Source of the DNA: Toxorhynchites rutilus septentrionalis
Lineage: Eukaryota; Arthropoda; Insecta; Diptera; Culicidae
Direction of reading: 5' to 3'
NCBI RefSeq assembly: GCF_029784135.1
Contig: NC_073746.1
Span: 65,040,763-65,104,762 of the forward strand
DNA length: 64,000 nt
The translations under genes were made by a program, and so were the position numbers. Below the pieces are notes generated by a model that was not told the DNA's origin, did not search any database, and saw only the letters and a list, made by a program, of their open reading frames with translations. Shown in pieces: positions 43,355 through 55,415 of this stretch (its first letter is position 1; each line of letters opens with the position of its first letter).

Positions 43355-45075
43355 CTATGTTGAATAATCCACCATTTTGTTTCGTCGTTCTCGCTGAATT
43401 TTATAAACCGGGCATTCACTGCTCCAGGCAGAGCGGTCAGTTTCAATACTCAGCTTACGCTCAACTCGCAGTTTCGCACAGTTTGCACATTTTTCTATGC
43501 GGGATTTGCATTCTTTAATCGAATGGTTATCACTGCAAATAGGACAAATAACTTTTTCTACCTTACAGTCGACTATTTTATGATTGAACCCGCGGCATTT
43601 GTAACACCTTATGACCTGCAACCCATCAACCACTCAGCCACCCGCAGTTCAGTTTCCCAAGTTGTATCACATTGAAAAACGTCTCGGGGTCCAACTCGAC
43701 TATTGCGCTGATGTTGTCGTATCTCCACTTAGGATTGCAGTAAGTTTTGCGCAATTTGAAATGTTTCATTGTTGCAAAAAACTTCGTTTTGGTCAATCAA
43801 TTTACCAGGTGTATGGCACGATTATCGCTATCTCACTCTACCTACCGTCACCGCATATCTCACTATCCCTCTGTTGTAAAAGTTCATCATCGACATATGT
43901 CAGATAGTGGTAAATTGGTAATTCGCGATGGTGTCGACGTCTGGTGGCGACTTCAAAGTAGGGCCATTATTTGGGTCCCAAACTCGTTAGTGTAATCTCT
44001 ATCAGATAGAAAACACGAAACCGGTTTTTAAATTTTGAAATTTAAATGAAAATTTTCACATCATGTTATTTAATTACTTGAAATACGTATTTCCGACTTT
44101 CATTCAACCATATGCATATAAAATTCCAACATTGTTGCTGAATTTTTTCATTATAATATAAAATTGTCTTCATAAACAATTTTCGTATGAGACTTTTTCA
44201 CCACCTGCAAACAAAAATGTTTTTAATTTAAATAGAATACTAATTTAATATGGAAAAGCTAATTTTCATTCATAATTTTAATTCTGAAAACGTTCATTCC
44301 TACTGAAAATCAGCTATTCTTCGACGCTCCCCTAAACTAGTAAACGAAGCTCAATGTCGTCAACGCGGATCGCTCCTTTGGAGAAAACTAATACTTTTGA
44401 CGCTTGAGATGTTGACATCAAAAACATGGCGGGTGCCGTACGGCTGCAATTTACCCTTTAGTTCGCTCTCGTCGTATTCGTCGCTCATTCCTATTATTTT
44501 AATGGTTGGTTTCATGTTCTCGCGCACTTTTACCTCAAACTACCTTCCGGTTGTTTGTCAACTGTCTCTTCAAGATGCTTGATTGACGCACCATCCTTTA
44601 GAGCTACTATGACCGATCCATTTTTACTGCTTGTCACTCGCCTGACGTTCAAATTATTGCCATCAATTTTATTTCGCAACTCGACTCCAATATCATCAAC
44701 ATGCACGCTTTCCTTTGGCTTAATGACGGCGATTGGATTCGGCTTCAAATGCTGTTTCTTTTTCAGTTCCGTTCCTTTTTCTATCATGCCATTTTTTACT
44801 ACATTAGCAAAGCTTGTTTTTGGGGTTTTCTTTCGATGCTGACGTCGTTAATAGCTCCGTATCTGTAGTATTTTCCAATCGCCTTTTTTGGCAATGGATC
44901 GTGTAACAACATTACACGCAGAATTCTCCTTGTCCTCAGCTGCGGAAATAGATCGCATATTTATTCGCAATAATTCATCTCTCATGATTTTTCTGACATT
45001 TTTCTCGAAGTTTTTGACAAAGTCTAGCACACACATGAAATCGTCCAATTTGAGACCGATTTCATTCAGCAATTT
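43355..45075 (-). pseudogene. ORF1 of element D, middle and C-terminal part
   Basis: Minus-strand pieces in order: NEIGLKLDDFMCVLDFVKNF with a short coiled-coil-like segment (44848-45075); VHVDDIGVELRNKIDGNNLN and RRVTSSKNGSVIVALKDG, an RRM-like gag module (44530-44787); FEVKVRENMKPTIKIIGMSD (about 44450); WRYDNISAIVELDPETFFNV; then zinc knuckles CYKCRGFNHKIVDC and CPICSDNHSIKEC with CANCAK (43355-43633). Multiple frameshifts. An AT-rich stretch at about 43900-44330 that does not fit the ORF may be a further small insertion. Confidence 0.72.
45064..45075. repeat. target-site duplication of element E, 5' side
   Basis: ATTCAGCAATTT, identical to 51083-51094. Confidence 0.88.
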
Positions 45076-45108
45076 CATTCAGCTCGCGCAGTCCGAAGAC
45101 ATCGGTCG
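45075..45108 (+). promoter_or_regulatory. Inr + DPE core promoter at the 5' end of element E
   Basis: TCATTC (45075-45080) fits the arthropod initiator TCA(G/T)T(C/T) with +1 at the A, 45077, which is base 1 or 2 of the element. GGTCG at 45104-45108 falls exactly at +28 to +32 and fits the downstream promoter element RGWYV. TATA-less internal promoters of this type are known for I and jockey elements. Element F has the same layout. Confidence 0.68.
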
Positions 45109-45486
45109 CAAATTTGTTCGCGTCTATTATAAAGTGGAGATTATAACGTTATCAGTTCGTGGCTGGTGAAGTTATTTCGCCCTAACGGGGTTCTCTTTAT
45201 TGCGCGAGTGAGGAGAGCAGCAATCACTACCAGCGTGAAGAAGAAGTCCTCCACGGCGGACGCGGTGCGTGTGCCGTATCATCGCTGTGTGTGCTTTAGC
45301 ATCGTCATCGATTCCATCATCGTGTTGTGGTGCGATATACCGTTGCATCTGTGCCGAGAGATTGCCACGCGGTTCGATTGAGACACCGCTTCATTTCATT
45401 CGCATTGGTGTGCGATTTAGGTATAATATATATTAGGTTTAGAAATACAAAAAAAATAAGAATTATATTATTTTATATCTGCCGTA

Positions 45487-47032
45487 ATGGCAGAAGGTCA
45501 TGTTGACATGGAGATTGAAACTACTGTTTCCTCCTCACTGGCTACAACGGGGGCTGGGAAGTCGCTTAAACGCGTTCCCCCCTCAGAAGATGTCTCTTCA
45601 GAGAAAGAGGTAATCTACCTTAACAAGCCCCCCTCAAGAAAATTGGCAAACTTTTCCTCTTCGCCCCCTCAATCTCCCGCTCCCGCTTCCGCTCTACTAC
45701 CGAACTTGCCTCCCAGCCCTACTGATACCGCTCTTGTTCAACAATCGACCTCGTCCTCCCCTTCAGTTGTTTCCTCTCCTCGTGTCAAGGTCTATCCAGA
45801 CGATGCACTTGGAGCTGGTCCATGGGTTGTTTTTTTCCGGCCTAAACCAAAAGGAAAGGCAATTAATGTCATTCAGGTTTCGAAAGATCTGGCAAGATTA
45901 TATTCCTCCGTGGTCGAAATCTTTAAGGTTAGACCGAACAAACTGCGTGTTGTCGTGAGTGATCGGAAACACGCGAATGCAATAATGATCGACGAGAGAT
46001 TCTCCCTAGAGTATCGCGTCTACGTGCCCTCCCATGACGTAGAAATCTCGGGGGTGGTAACTGAAACTGGTCTGACGTGCGAAATGATAAAAGAAGGAGT
46101 TCGTAAATTTAAAAGACTCCCGTTGGTGGGTGTTAAAATTTTGGACAGCCGCCAACTAGGAAAAGTATCCCAAGAAGAGGGAAAAACTAAATTCACGCCG
46201 TCAGACTCGTTTCGAGTAACTTTTGCTGGTTCCGCTCTACCTGACTACGTCATGGTGGGCAAATTCGTGCCAAAGCCCATGACTTGCCAAAAATGCAAGT
46301 CAGTTGGTCACTTCAGATTATTGTGCCAACAAGGAGCGCTGTGCCACTTGCGGAGAGCAACATGAGGGGAAATCCTGCAGTGCGACTGAGCATAAATGTC
46401 CATATTGCGGAGGATCCCCACACGAGCTCTCAGTTTGTGAAACTTACAAGAGTCGCTGGGAGAAACAGAAGCGCTCTTTGAAGGAACGCTCGAAACGCAC
46501 TTTTGCGGATATTTTAAAGGGCGCTTCGCCACTGGCCCAACAACAACAACCAATCAACACACAAAATGTCTTCGCCACGTTGCCCGTTGACGAAATAGAA
46601 GCGGACACAGCTAACGGGGGCACACCGTTAATTTTTCAAGGGAATCCCCGGCGCAAAAATGTGACCACTCCCAAAGTTCAAGGACAAGCCCCTCCGGTGA
46701 TACCCCCTGTTAGTATACCTAAAAAATCGAGTGCAGCGGACAAGCAAAATCAGGTTCCTCCTGGTTTCCGTGGGAATAATTCACCTTCGAATGGCCCAGC
46801 ACTCGAGGGGACATCAAAAACCCCAACTGTCCCTATTTTTCCGTCCAGTTCAACTTCCCAATCGGGATTTATAAAGTTATCTGACCTTTTGGACCAAATC
46901 TTCAAGTGTTTTAATGTTTCCGACTCCATCAGAACCATTGTCATTTCAATGCTTCCAGTATTAAAGACAATTTTGCAACAATTGATGCAAACATGGCCCC
47001 TCCTTGCAATGATTATCTCTCTTGATGTCTAA
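45487..47032 (+). pseudogene. ORF1 (gag-like nucleic-acid-binding protein) of element E, frameshifted
   Basis: Two overlapping frames, 45487-46365 and 46304-47032, form one protein of about 515 aa broken by a frameshift near 46305-46320. It has a Ser/Pro-rich N-terminus, an RRM-like middle (GPWVVFFRPKPKGKAINVIQ, LRVVVSDRKHANAI) and three zinc knuckles: CQKCKSVGH (the last Cys lost at the frameshift), CATCGEQHEGKSC, and CPYCGGSPHELSVC. A basic stretch RWEKQKRSLKERSKR and a long linker follow. In F the corresponding first knuckle reads on in frame (SVGHTAAYCANKERC), which locates the lesion in E. The stop overlaps the ORF2 start in ATGTCTAA. Packages element RNA (family knowledge). Confidence 0.88.
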
Positions 47033-50000
47033 TTTAAATAGAGAGGTCGGAGATATCACTGTTTTACAGTGGAATTGTCGTAGTCTTATCCCTAAATTGG
47101 ATACATTCAAATTTTTAATTCATAAGTTCAATTGTGATGTTTTTGCTCTGTCCGAAACTTGGCTTTCTTCGCGGGATGATCTCTCTTTCCACAATTTTAA
47201 TATCATACGCTTGGACCGTGATGACAGATACGGAGGGGTGCTATTGGGTATCAATAAGTGCCACTCATTTTTTCGAATTGATCTTCCACCTATTGGAGGG
47301 ATCGAAGCTGTTGCTTGTCATGCAAACATCAGAGGCAAAGACCTCTGTATTGTCAGCTTGTATTGGCCTCCGAGAGCTGCGGTTAGCCGCAATCAACTTG
47401 TTGACATGTGCTCACTCCTTCCTGAGCCACGATTGATCTTGGGAGACTTCAACTCTCACGGAACTGCCTGGGGGGAACAGTACGACGACAATCGTTCATT
47501 GTTGATATATGACCTTTGTAACAGCTTCAATATGATCGTTTTGAACACTGGGGAAACAACACGTGTACCTAAACCTCCTGCTAACCCAAGTGCTCTTGAC
47601 CTCTCGCATTGCTCGAATTCACTATCGTTAGATTTCAAGTGGAATGTAATCCAGGACCCCAACGGCAGTGACCACTTGCCAATCAAAATTTCCATCTCCA
47701 TTGGTTCGAATTCTTCTGAATCTATAAACATGGCATATGACCTCACAAGACACATTGACTGGAAAAAATATGCGGACGCAATTGCTCTAGCCATCAATTC
47801 CAGAGATGGTTTGCCTCCATTGGAGGAGTATAACTTCCTTTCTCGTTTGATATATGACAGCGCGGTTCGCGCTCAAACGAAACCCATCCCAGGCTCCACT
47901 TTTTGTCAAAGGCCTCCCAATCCATGGTGAGATAGCCAATGTTCCAAGCTTTATCAGGATAAATCGAACGCATTTAAAGCTTTTCGGAAACGTGGAACCA
48001 TTGAGAATTTTCAAACGTATTTTGACCTTGAAAATCAATTTAAAAACTTGATCAAAGGGAAAGAACGTGCTTATTGGCGAAATTTCGTGGGAGAATTGTC
48101 ACGAGAAACGTCAATGAAAAAATTATGGAAAGTGGCTCGAAACATGAGAAATCGCTCTTCAACGAATGAAAGCGAAGAATATTCACATCGATGGATTTTT
48201 AATTTTGCACGGAAGGTTTGTCCCGATTCCGCTCCCGTGCAGAAAATTGTTCGAGATATACCACAAGATAGGTGCGATCTTGATTCTGAGTTTTCGATGG
48301 TGGAATTCTCTCTTGCTCTCCTTTCATGTAACAATTCTGCTCCAGGAACGGATAGAATTAAGTTCAACTTGTTAAAAAACCTCCCTGATGTGGCGAAACA
48401 TCGCTTGTTGAATTTATTCAATCGGTTTCTGGAGCATAATATTGTTCCAGATGATTGGAGACAAGTGCGAATTATAGCTATTCAAAAACCCGGAAAACCC
48501 GCGTCCGACTTCAATTCGTACCGCCCAATAGCAATGCTGTCTTGTATACGGAAATTGTTGGAGAAAATGATCTTGTTTCGCCTTGATCATTGGGTTGAAA
48601 CGAATGGCTTACTCTCAGATACACAATATGGGTTCCGCAGGGGCAAGGGGACGAATGATTGTCTTGCGTTGCTTTCTTCAGAAATTCAAATGGCTTACGC
48701 CGAAAAAAAACAAATGGCTTCAGTATTCTTGGACATAAAGGGGGCCTTTGATTCTGTTTCAATAGAGGTTTTGTCAGACAAATTACACTCTCGGGGTCTG
48801 CCGCCTCTGTTGAATAATATGTTATATAACTTGTTTTTTGAGAAACAGTTGAATTTTTCTCACGGAGATTCGACAGTAAATCGGGTCTCCTTCATGGGCC
48901 TCCCCCAGGGCTCATGTTTAAGCCCCCTTTTGTACAACTTCTATGTAAGCGACATCGACAATTGTCTTACACAAAATTGCAGCCTAAGACAACTTGCAGA
49001 TGACGGAGTGGTGTCTGTCGTAGGATCAAACGAATCCGACCTGCAAGGACCCTTACAAGATACTTTGAACAATTTTTCAACCTGGGCCATTGGGCTAGGG
49101 ATCGAATTCTCCACGGAGAAAACAGAGATGGTGGTTTTTTCTAGGAAGCATAAACCAGCAAAACCAAAGCTTCAACTTTTGGGTAAACCGATCACTCATG
49201 CTATGTCATTCAAGTATCTTGGGGTCTGGTTCGACTCTAAATGTACTTGGGGGGCCCATATTAGGTATCTGAGTAAAAAATGTCAACAAAGAATAAACTT
49301 TCTCCGTACAATTACCGGCACCTGGTGGGGAGTCCATCCCGAAGATCTTATAATGTTGTATCGAACAACTATTCTCTCAGTGATGGAGTATGGCAGTTTC
49401 TGTTTTCAATCAGCTGCCAAAACACACCTCATTAAACTCGAGCGAATTCAGTATCTTTGTCTCCGTATTGCGTTGGGATGTATGCCCTCAACGCATACCA
49501 TGAGTCTCGAGGTTTTGGCAGGCCTACTCCCACTAAAAGATCGCTTCAATTTATTATCTCTTCGGTTCCTCATCCGGTGTAAGGTTATGAACCCATTGGT
49601 GATCGGAAATTTTGAGCAGCTTATCGAGCTAAATTTTCATTCAGGATTCATGAGCTCATATCATGAATTCATCTCCATGCAGGTTGATCCTTCTTCGTAT
49701 ACTCCCAACCGTGTTTGTTTTCCTGACTACATCAATTCCTCTGTACATTTTGATCTGTTCATGAAGGAGAAAATCCATGGAATTCCAGATTATCATCGAT
49801 CGGGGATCATTCCTACGATCTTCAATGCAAAGTATGGGCGTGTCAATTGTGATAATATGTACTTTACTGATGGGTCCTCTATGAATGAGTCCACAGGATT
49901 TGGAGTGTTCAACGAAATTTTTAGCACCTCCCACAGTCTTCAGAATCCTTGCTCTGTGTATATTGCTGAATTGGCAGCAATACATTGGGCGCTGGACAGC

Positions 50001-50709
50001 GTCGCCTCACGACCTGTTGAACACTATTACATTGTAACGGATAGTCTTAGGCTCTGTCGAAGCTATCCGTTCAGTGAGGCCGGAAAAGCACTCGCCGTAC
50101 TTCCTTGAGAGAATACGAGAAATTTTGAGTGCTTTATCCAGACGCTGTTATGTCATTACCTTTGTCTGGGTCCCTTCACATTGCTCAATTCCGGGTAACG
50201 AGAGGGCTGACTCATTGGCAAAGGTAGGTGCAATTGAAGGCGATATTTATCAGCGTCAAATCGCTTTCAATGAATTTTATTCTTTAGTCCGTAAAAATAC
50301 CATCGCTAACTGGCAACGTAAATGGAACGAAGATGAATTGGGCCGGTGGTTTCACTCGATTATCCCTAAGGTTAGCCTCAAACCATGGTTCAAAAGCCTG
50401 GACTTAAGTCGGGACTTTATTCGCACCTTCTCTCGACTCATGTCCAATCACTGTTCGTTAGACGCGCTACTCTTTCGTTTTAATCTTGCCGATGGCAATA
50501 TCTGTGCTTGTGGCCAAGGTTACCACGACATCGAACACGTTGTTTGGTCGTGCGAGGAGTATCTTGTTGCCAGATCGAATTTAGAAAACTCTCTTCGGGC
50601 TAGAGGAAGGCAGCCCAATGTGCCGGTGAGAAATGTGTTAGCTGGTTTAGACCTTGATTACATGTCCCAAATATATGTCTTCCTAAAAGCTATCAATCTT
50701 CGTGTGTGA
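47025..50709 (+). pseudogene. ORF2 (endonuclease-RT-RNase H) of element E, one stop and one frameshift
   Basis: APE-type endonuclease: VLQWNCRSL, ALSETWLSS, GDFNSHGTAWG, GSDHLPI. RT: SYRPIAMLSCIRKLLEKMI, YGFRRGKGTNDCL, SVFLDIKGAFDSVS, GLPQGSCLSPLLYNFYVSDI, QLADDGV, FKYLGVWFDSK. RNase H: YFTDGSSMNESTGF, IAELAAIHWAL, TDSL, then in the new frame WVPSHCSIPGNERADSLAK. Terminal knuckle CACGQGYHDIEHVVWSC. Lesions: TGA at 47928-47930 in place of the second Trp of NPWWD, and one extra G near 50050 that shifts the frame inside RNase H (frames 47931-50108 and 50074-50709). The start ATG at 47025 is chosen from the ORF1 overlap. Otherwise about 1,220 codons, normal for the family. Confidence 0.92.
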
Positions 50710-51082
50710 TTGTCCTTATATCCTTATATTCTCCTTTTCCTTTCCCTTCGCGAGAAATCAAATCCCTTCTTACTAACAATAGAATAAGGTGAAATGTAAA
50801 TACATGTTAGATATAAGATAGGCTTAAGAATTGAGTATGATGAATGTGAGTGCGAATGTGAGTGTGAACATTGTCAACATATCCTTATATCCCATCCTTT
50901 TCCTGAAACAAAATGTCACCCTTCTAAACTCGAGCAAGCCGCGAGTAATCGGTTCTCTACTTCATTAACATTAAAATTAATAAAAAATGTTTATATATAC
51001 TTGTAACTATACAAATAGGAGTTTGGCTCCTTTAAACTTATGTAACTGAGCCTGTAAAAATAAACGATTTAATAAAAAAAAA

Positions 51083-51094
51083 ATTCAGCAATTT
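51083..51094. repeat. target-site duplication of element E, 3' side
   Basis: ATTCAGCAATTT directly after the poly(A) end of E. Confidence 0.88.
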
Positions 51095-51369
51095 GTCGCT
51101 GTGGCTATCGTCGTATTCGCTCTTGGCTTTGAGCGAATACGACGATAGCCACAAGCATAGCAAACATACACTGCATTGGGGAGCTTCTTCAATAAATCTA
51201 TTTCATCCACTGTCGCTCCAGGCAAGCAGGTCATGTGAATAGAGAGCTTACATTTTCGAAAACACTCTACACTCGCATCATGCTCGGCTATAGGCACAGC
51301 GCACAAAGCACACGGCTGCGAGAAACAATTCTCATCACCTCTGTTTCCTATGTTCATATCTTCGTGCAT
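51085..51369 (-). pseudogene. ORF1 N-terminus of element D with PHD-like finger
   Basis: 94 codons from an ATG at 51367-51369 (context TTACAATGC once element F is removed). Cys/His pattern: CALCAVPIAEHDASVECFRK, CKLSIHMTCLPG, NAVYVCYACGYRR, i.e. C-x2-C, C-x-C, H-x2-C, C-x2-C spacing like a PHD finger, as seen at the start of ORF1 in CR1-type elements. The frame is cut by element E at the 3' side. Joining across E would need a shift of frame, so D was already mutated or the hairpin at 51100 disturbed it. Confidence 0.7.
51100..51153. repeat. perfect 23 bp hairpin with 8 nt loop
   Basis: Arm TGTGGCTATCGTCGTATTCG..CTC (51100-51122), loop TTGGCTTT, and exact inverted arm GAGCGAATACGACGATAGCC..ACA (51131-51153). 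It lies 6 bp from the end of the E target duplication, inside D ORF1. The perfect match contrasts with the decayed surroundings. Confidence 0.85.
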
Positions 51370-51370
51370 T
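51360..51370. repeat. target-site duplication of element F, 3' side
   Basis: CTTCGTGCATT, identical to 57469-57479. The last T merges with the poly(A) end of F. Confidence 0.85.
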
Positions 51371-51733
51371 TTTTTTTATTTAAATCGTTTATTTTTACAG
51401 GCTCAGTTACATAGGTTTAAAGGAGCCGAACTCCTTACTGTATTGTTACTAGTATATATACATTTTTCCTTAATTCTAATGTTAATAATATAGGAAACCG
51501 ATTACTCGCGGTCAACTCGAGTTTAGAAGGGTGACATATTTTCTTCAGGAAAAGGAGGGGATATGAGGATATGTTGACAATGATCACACTCACACTCTCA
51601 ATCACACTCATCACACTCAATTCTTAAACCTATCTTATATCTAATATGTATTTACATTTCATCTTATTCTTAAGAAGAGATCCGATCTCTCACAAAGGAA
51701 AAGGAAAAGGAAAAACTGAGGGTATAAGGACAA

Positions 51734-54700
51734 TCACACACGAAGATCGATAACTTTAAGGAATACATATAATTGGGACATGTAATCAAGGTCTAACCGA
51801 GCCAACACGTCTCTCACCGGCATCATGGGCTGCCTTCCTCGGGCCCGAAGGGTGACTACTGAATTCGATATGGCGACAAGATACAGCTCGCACGACCAAA
51901 CAACGTGCTCGATGTCGTGGTAACCTTGGCCACAAACACAAAGATTGTTGTCGGCAAGATTAATACGAAAGAGTAGCGCATCTAACGAACAGTGATTGGA
52001 CATGAGTCGGGAGAAGGTGCGAATAAAGTCCCGACTCAAGTCCAGACTTTTGAACCATGGTTTGCGGCTAACCTCAGGGATAATCGAGTGGAGCCACCGG
52101 CCCAATTCATCTTCGTTCCATTTGCGTTGCCAGTTAACTATGGTATTTTTGCGGACTAAAGAATAAAATTCATTGAAGGCGATTTGACGCTGATAAATAT
52201 CGCCTTCAATTGCACCTACCTTTGCTAATGAGTCAGCCCTCTCATTACCCAGAATTGAGCAATGTGAAGGGACCCAGACAAAGGTAATGACATAACAGCG
52301 TCTGGATAAAGCACTCAAAATTTCTCGTATTCTCTCAAGGAAGTACGGCGAGTGCTTTTCCGGCCTCACTGAACGGATAGCTTCGACAGAGCTAAGACTA
52401 TCCGTTACAATTAATAGTGTTCAACAGGTCGTGAGGCGACGCTGTCCAGCGCCCAGTGTATCGCTGCCAATTCAGCAATATACACTGAGCAAGGATTCTG
52501 AAGACTGTGTGAGGTGCTAAAAAATTCGTTGAACACTCCAAATCCTGTGGACTCATTCATAGAGGACCCATCAGTAAAGTACATATTATCACAATTGATA
52601 TCCCCATACTTTGCATCGAAGATCGTTGGAACGATCCTCGATCGAAGATAATCTGATGTTCCATGGATATCCTGCTTCATGGACAGATCAAAATGCACAG
52701 AGGAATTGATGTAGTCAGGAAAACAAACACGGTTGGGAATATACGAAGAAGGATTAACCTGCATGGAGACGAATTCATGATATGAGCTCATGAATCCAGA
52801 ATGAAAATTTAGCTCGATCAGCTGCTCAAAACTTCCGATCACCAATGGGTTCATAACCTTACACCGGATGAGGAACCGAAGAGATAATAAATTGAAGCGA
52901 TCTTTTAGTGGGAGTAGGCCTGCCAAAACCTCGAGACTCATGGTATGCGTTGAGGGCATACATCCCAACGCGATACGGAGACAAAGATACTGAATTCGCT
53001 CGAGTTTAATGAGGTGTGTTTTGGCAGCTGATTGAAAACAGAAACTGCCATACTCCATCACTGAGAGAATAGTTGTTCGATACAACATTATAAGATCTTC
53101 GGGATGGACTCCCCACCAGGTGCCGGTAATTGTACGGAGAAAGTTTATTCTTTGTTGACATTTTTTACTCAGATACCTAATATGGGCCCCCCAAGTACAT
53201 TTAGAGTCGAACCAGACCCCAAGATACTTGAATGACATAGCATGAGTGATCGGTTTACCCAAAAGTTGAAGCTTTGGTTTTGCTGGTTTATGCTTCCTAG
53301 AAAAAACCACCATCTCTGTTTTCTCCGTGGAGAATTCGATCCCTAGCCCAATGGCCCAGGTTGAAAAATTGTTCAAAGTATCTTGTAAGGATTCTTGCAG
53401 GTCGGATTCGTTTGATCCTACGACAGACACCACTCCATCATCTGCAAGTTGTCTTAGGCTGCAATTTTGTGTAAGGCAATTGTCAATGTCGCTTACATAG
53501 AAGTTGTACAAAAGGGGGCTTAAACATGAGCCCTGGGGGAGTCCCATGTAAGAGACCCGACTTACTGCCGAATCTCCGTGAGAAAAGTTCAAATGTTTCT
53601 CACAAAGCAAGTTATATAACATATTATTCAATAGAGGCGGCAGACCCCGAGAGTGAAATTTGTCTGACAGGACCTCTATTGAAACTGAATCAAACGCCCC
53701 CTTTATATCCAAGAATACTGAAGCCATTTTTTTTTTTCGGTGTAAGCCATTTGAATTTCTGAAGAAAGCAACGCAAGACAATCATTCGTCCCCTTGCCCC
53801 TGCGGAACCCATATTGTGTATCTGAGAGTAGGCCATTCGTTTCAACCCATCGATCAAGGCGAAACAAGATCATTTTCTCCAACAATTTCCGTATACAAGA
53901 CAGCATTGTTATTGGGCGGTACGAATTGAAGTCGGACGCGGGTTTTCCGGGTTTTTGAATAGCTATAACTCGTACTTGTCTCCAATCATCTGGAACAATA
54001 TTATGCTCCAGAAACCAATTGAATAAGTTCAACAAGCGATGTTTCGCCACATCAGGGAGATTTTTCAGCAAGTTGAACCTAATTCTATCCGATCCCGGAG
54101 CAGAATTGTTACATGAAAGGAGAGCAAGAGAGAATTCTACCATCGAAAACTCGGAATCAAGATCGCACCTATCTTGTGGTATATCTCGAATAATTCTTTG
54201 CACTGGAGCGGAATCGGGACAAACCTTTCGTGCAAAATTAAAAATCCATCGATGTGAATATTCCTCGCTTTCATTGGATGAAGAGCGATTTCTCATGTTT
54301 CGAGCCACTTTCCATAATTTTTTCATTGACGTTTCTCGTGATAAACCTCCCACGAAATTTCGCCAAGAAGCACGTTTTTTCCCTTTGATCAAGTTTTTAA
54401 ATTGATTTTCAAGGTCCAAATACGTTTGAAAATTCTCAATGGTTCCACGTTTCCGAAAAGCTTTAAATGCATTCGATTTATCTCCATAAAGCTTGGAACA
54501 CTGGCCATCCCATCATGGATTGGGAGGCCTTCGACGAAAAGTGGAACCTGGGATGGGTTTCGTTTGAGCGCGAACCGCGCTGTCATAGATCAAACGAGAA
54601 ATGAAGTTATACTCCTTCAATGGAGGCAAACCATCTCTGGAATTGATGGCTAGAGTAATCGCGTCCGCATATTTTTTCCAGTCAATGTGTCTTGTGAGGT

Positions 54701-55415
54701 CATATGCCATGTTTATTGATTCAGAAGAATTCAACCCATTGGTGATAGAAATTTTGATTGGCAAGTGGTCACTACCGTTGGGATCCTGGATTACATTCCA
54801 CTTGCAATCTAACGATAGTGAATTCGAGCAAAGCGAGAGGTCAAGAGCACTTGGGTTAGCAGGAGGTTTAGGTACACGTGTTGTTTCCCCAGTGTTCAAA
54901 ACGATCATATTGAAGCTGTTACAAAGGTCATATATCAACGATGAACGATTATCGTCGTACGGTTCCCCCCAGGCAGTTCCGTGAGAGTTGAAGTCTCCCA
55001 AGATTAATCGTGGCTCAGGAAGGAGTGAGCACATGTCAACAAGTTGCTTGCGGCTAACCGCAGCTCTCGGAGGCCAATACAAGCTGACTATACAGAGGTC
55101 TTTGCCTCTGATGTTTGCATGACAAGCAACAGCTTCGATCCCTCCAATAGGTGGAAGGTCAATTCTAAAAAATGAGTGACACTTATTGATCCCCAATAGT
55201 ACCCCTCCGTATCTGTCATCGCGGTCCAAGCGTATTATATTAAAATCGTGGAAAGAGAGATCATTTTGAGAAGAGAGCCAGGTTTCGGATAGAGCAAAAA
55301 CATCACAATTGAGTTTATGAATTAGAAATTTGAATGTATCCAATTTAGGCATAAGACTACGACAATTCCACTGTAAAACAGTGATATCTCCGACCTCTCT
55401 ATTTAAATTAGACAT
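51734..55415 (-). pseudogene. ORF2 (endonuclease-RT-RNase H) of element F, multiply broken
   Basis: Same domain order and motifs as ORF2 of E (LQWNCRSLMPKL, GDFNSHGTAWG, YGFRRGKGTNDCL, GLPQGSCLSPLLYNFYVSDI, QLADDGV, TDGSSMNESTGF, WVPSHCSILGNERADSLAK, CVCGQGYHDIEHVVWSC). Lesions: TGA at 54513-54515 replacing the first Trp of NPWWD (E lost the second), a frameshift in an A run (T run 53727-53737 on the plus strand), and a one-base deletion near 52411 producing TAA within RNase H. The start ATG at 55413-55415 overlaps the ORF1 stop. Confidence 0.9.

Larger units (their letters stand above)
45076..51082 (+). mobile_element. I-clade-like non-LTR retrotransposon 'E', full length
   Basis: 6.0 kb element between 12 bp target duplications ATTCAGCAATTT (45064-45075 and 51083-51094), inserted into ORF1 of element D in the opposite orientation. 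It has a 411 nt 5' leader with core promoter, ORF1, an overlapping ORF2, and a 3' UTR ending AACGATTTAATAAAAAAAAA. E and F are close relatives and differ mainly in the leader. E is full length but carries three disabling changes. Confidence 0.93.
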
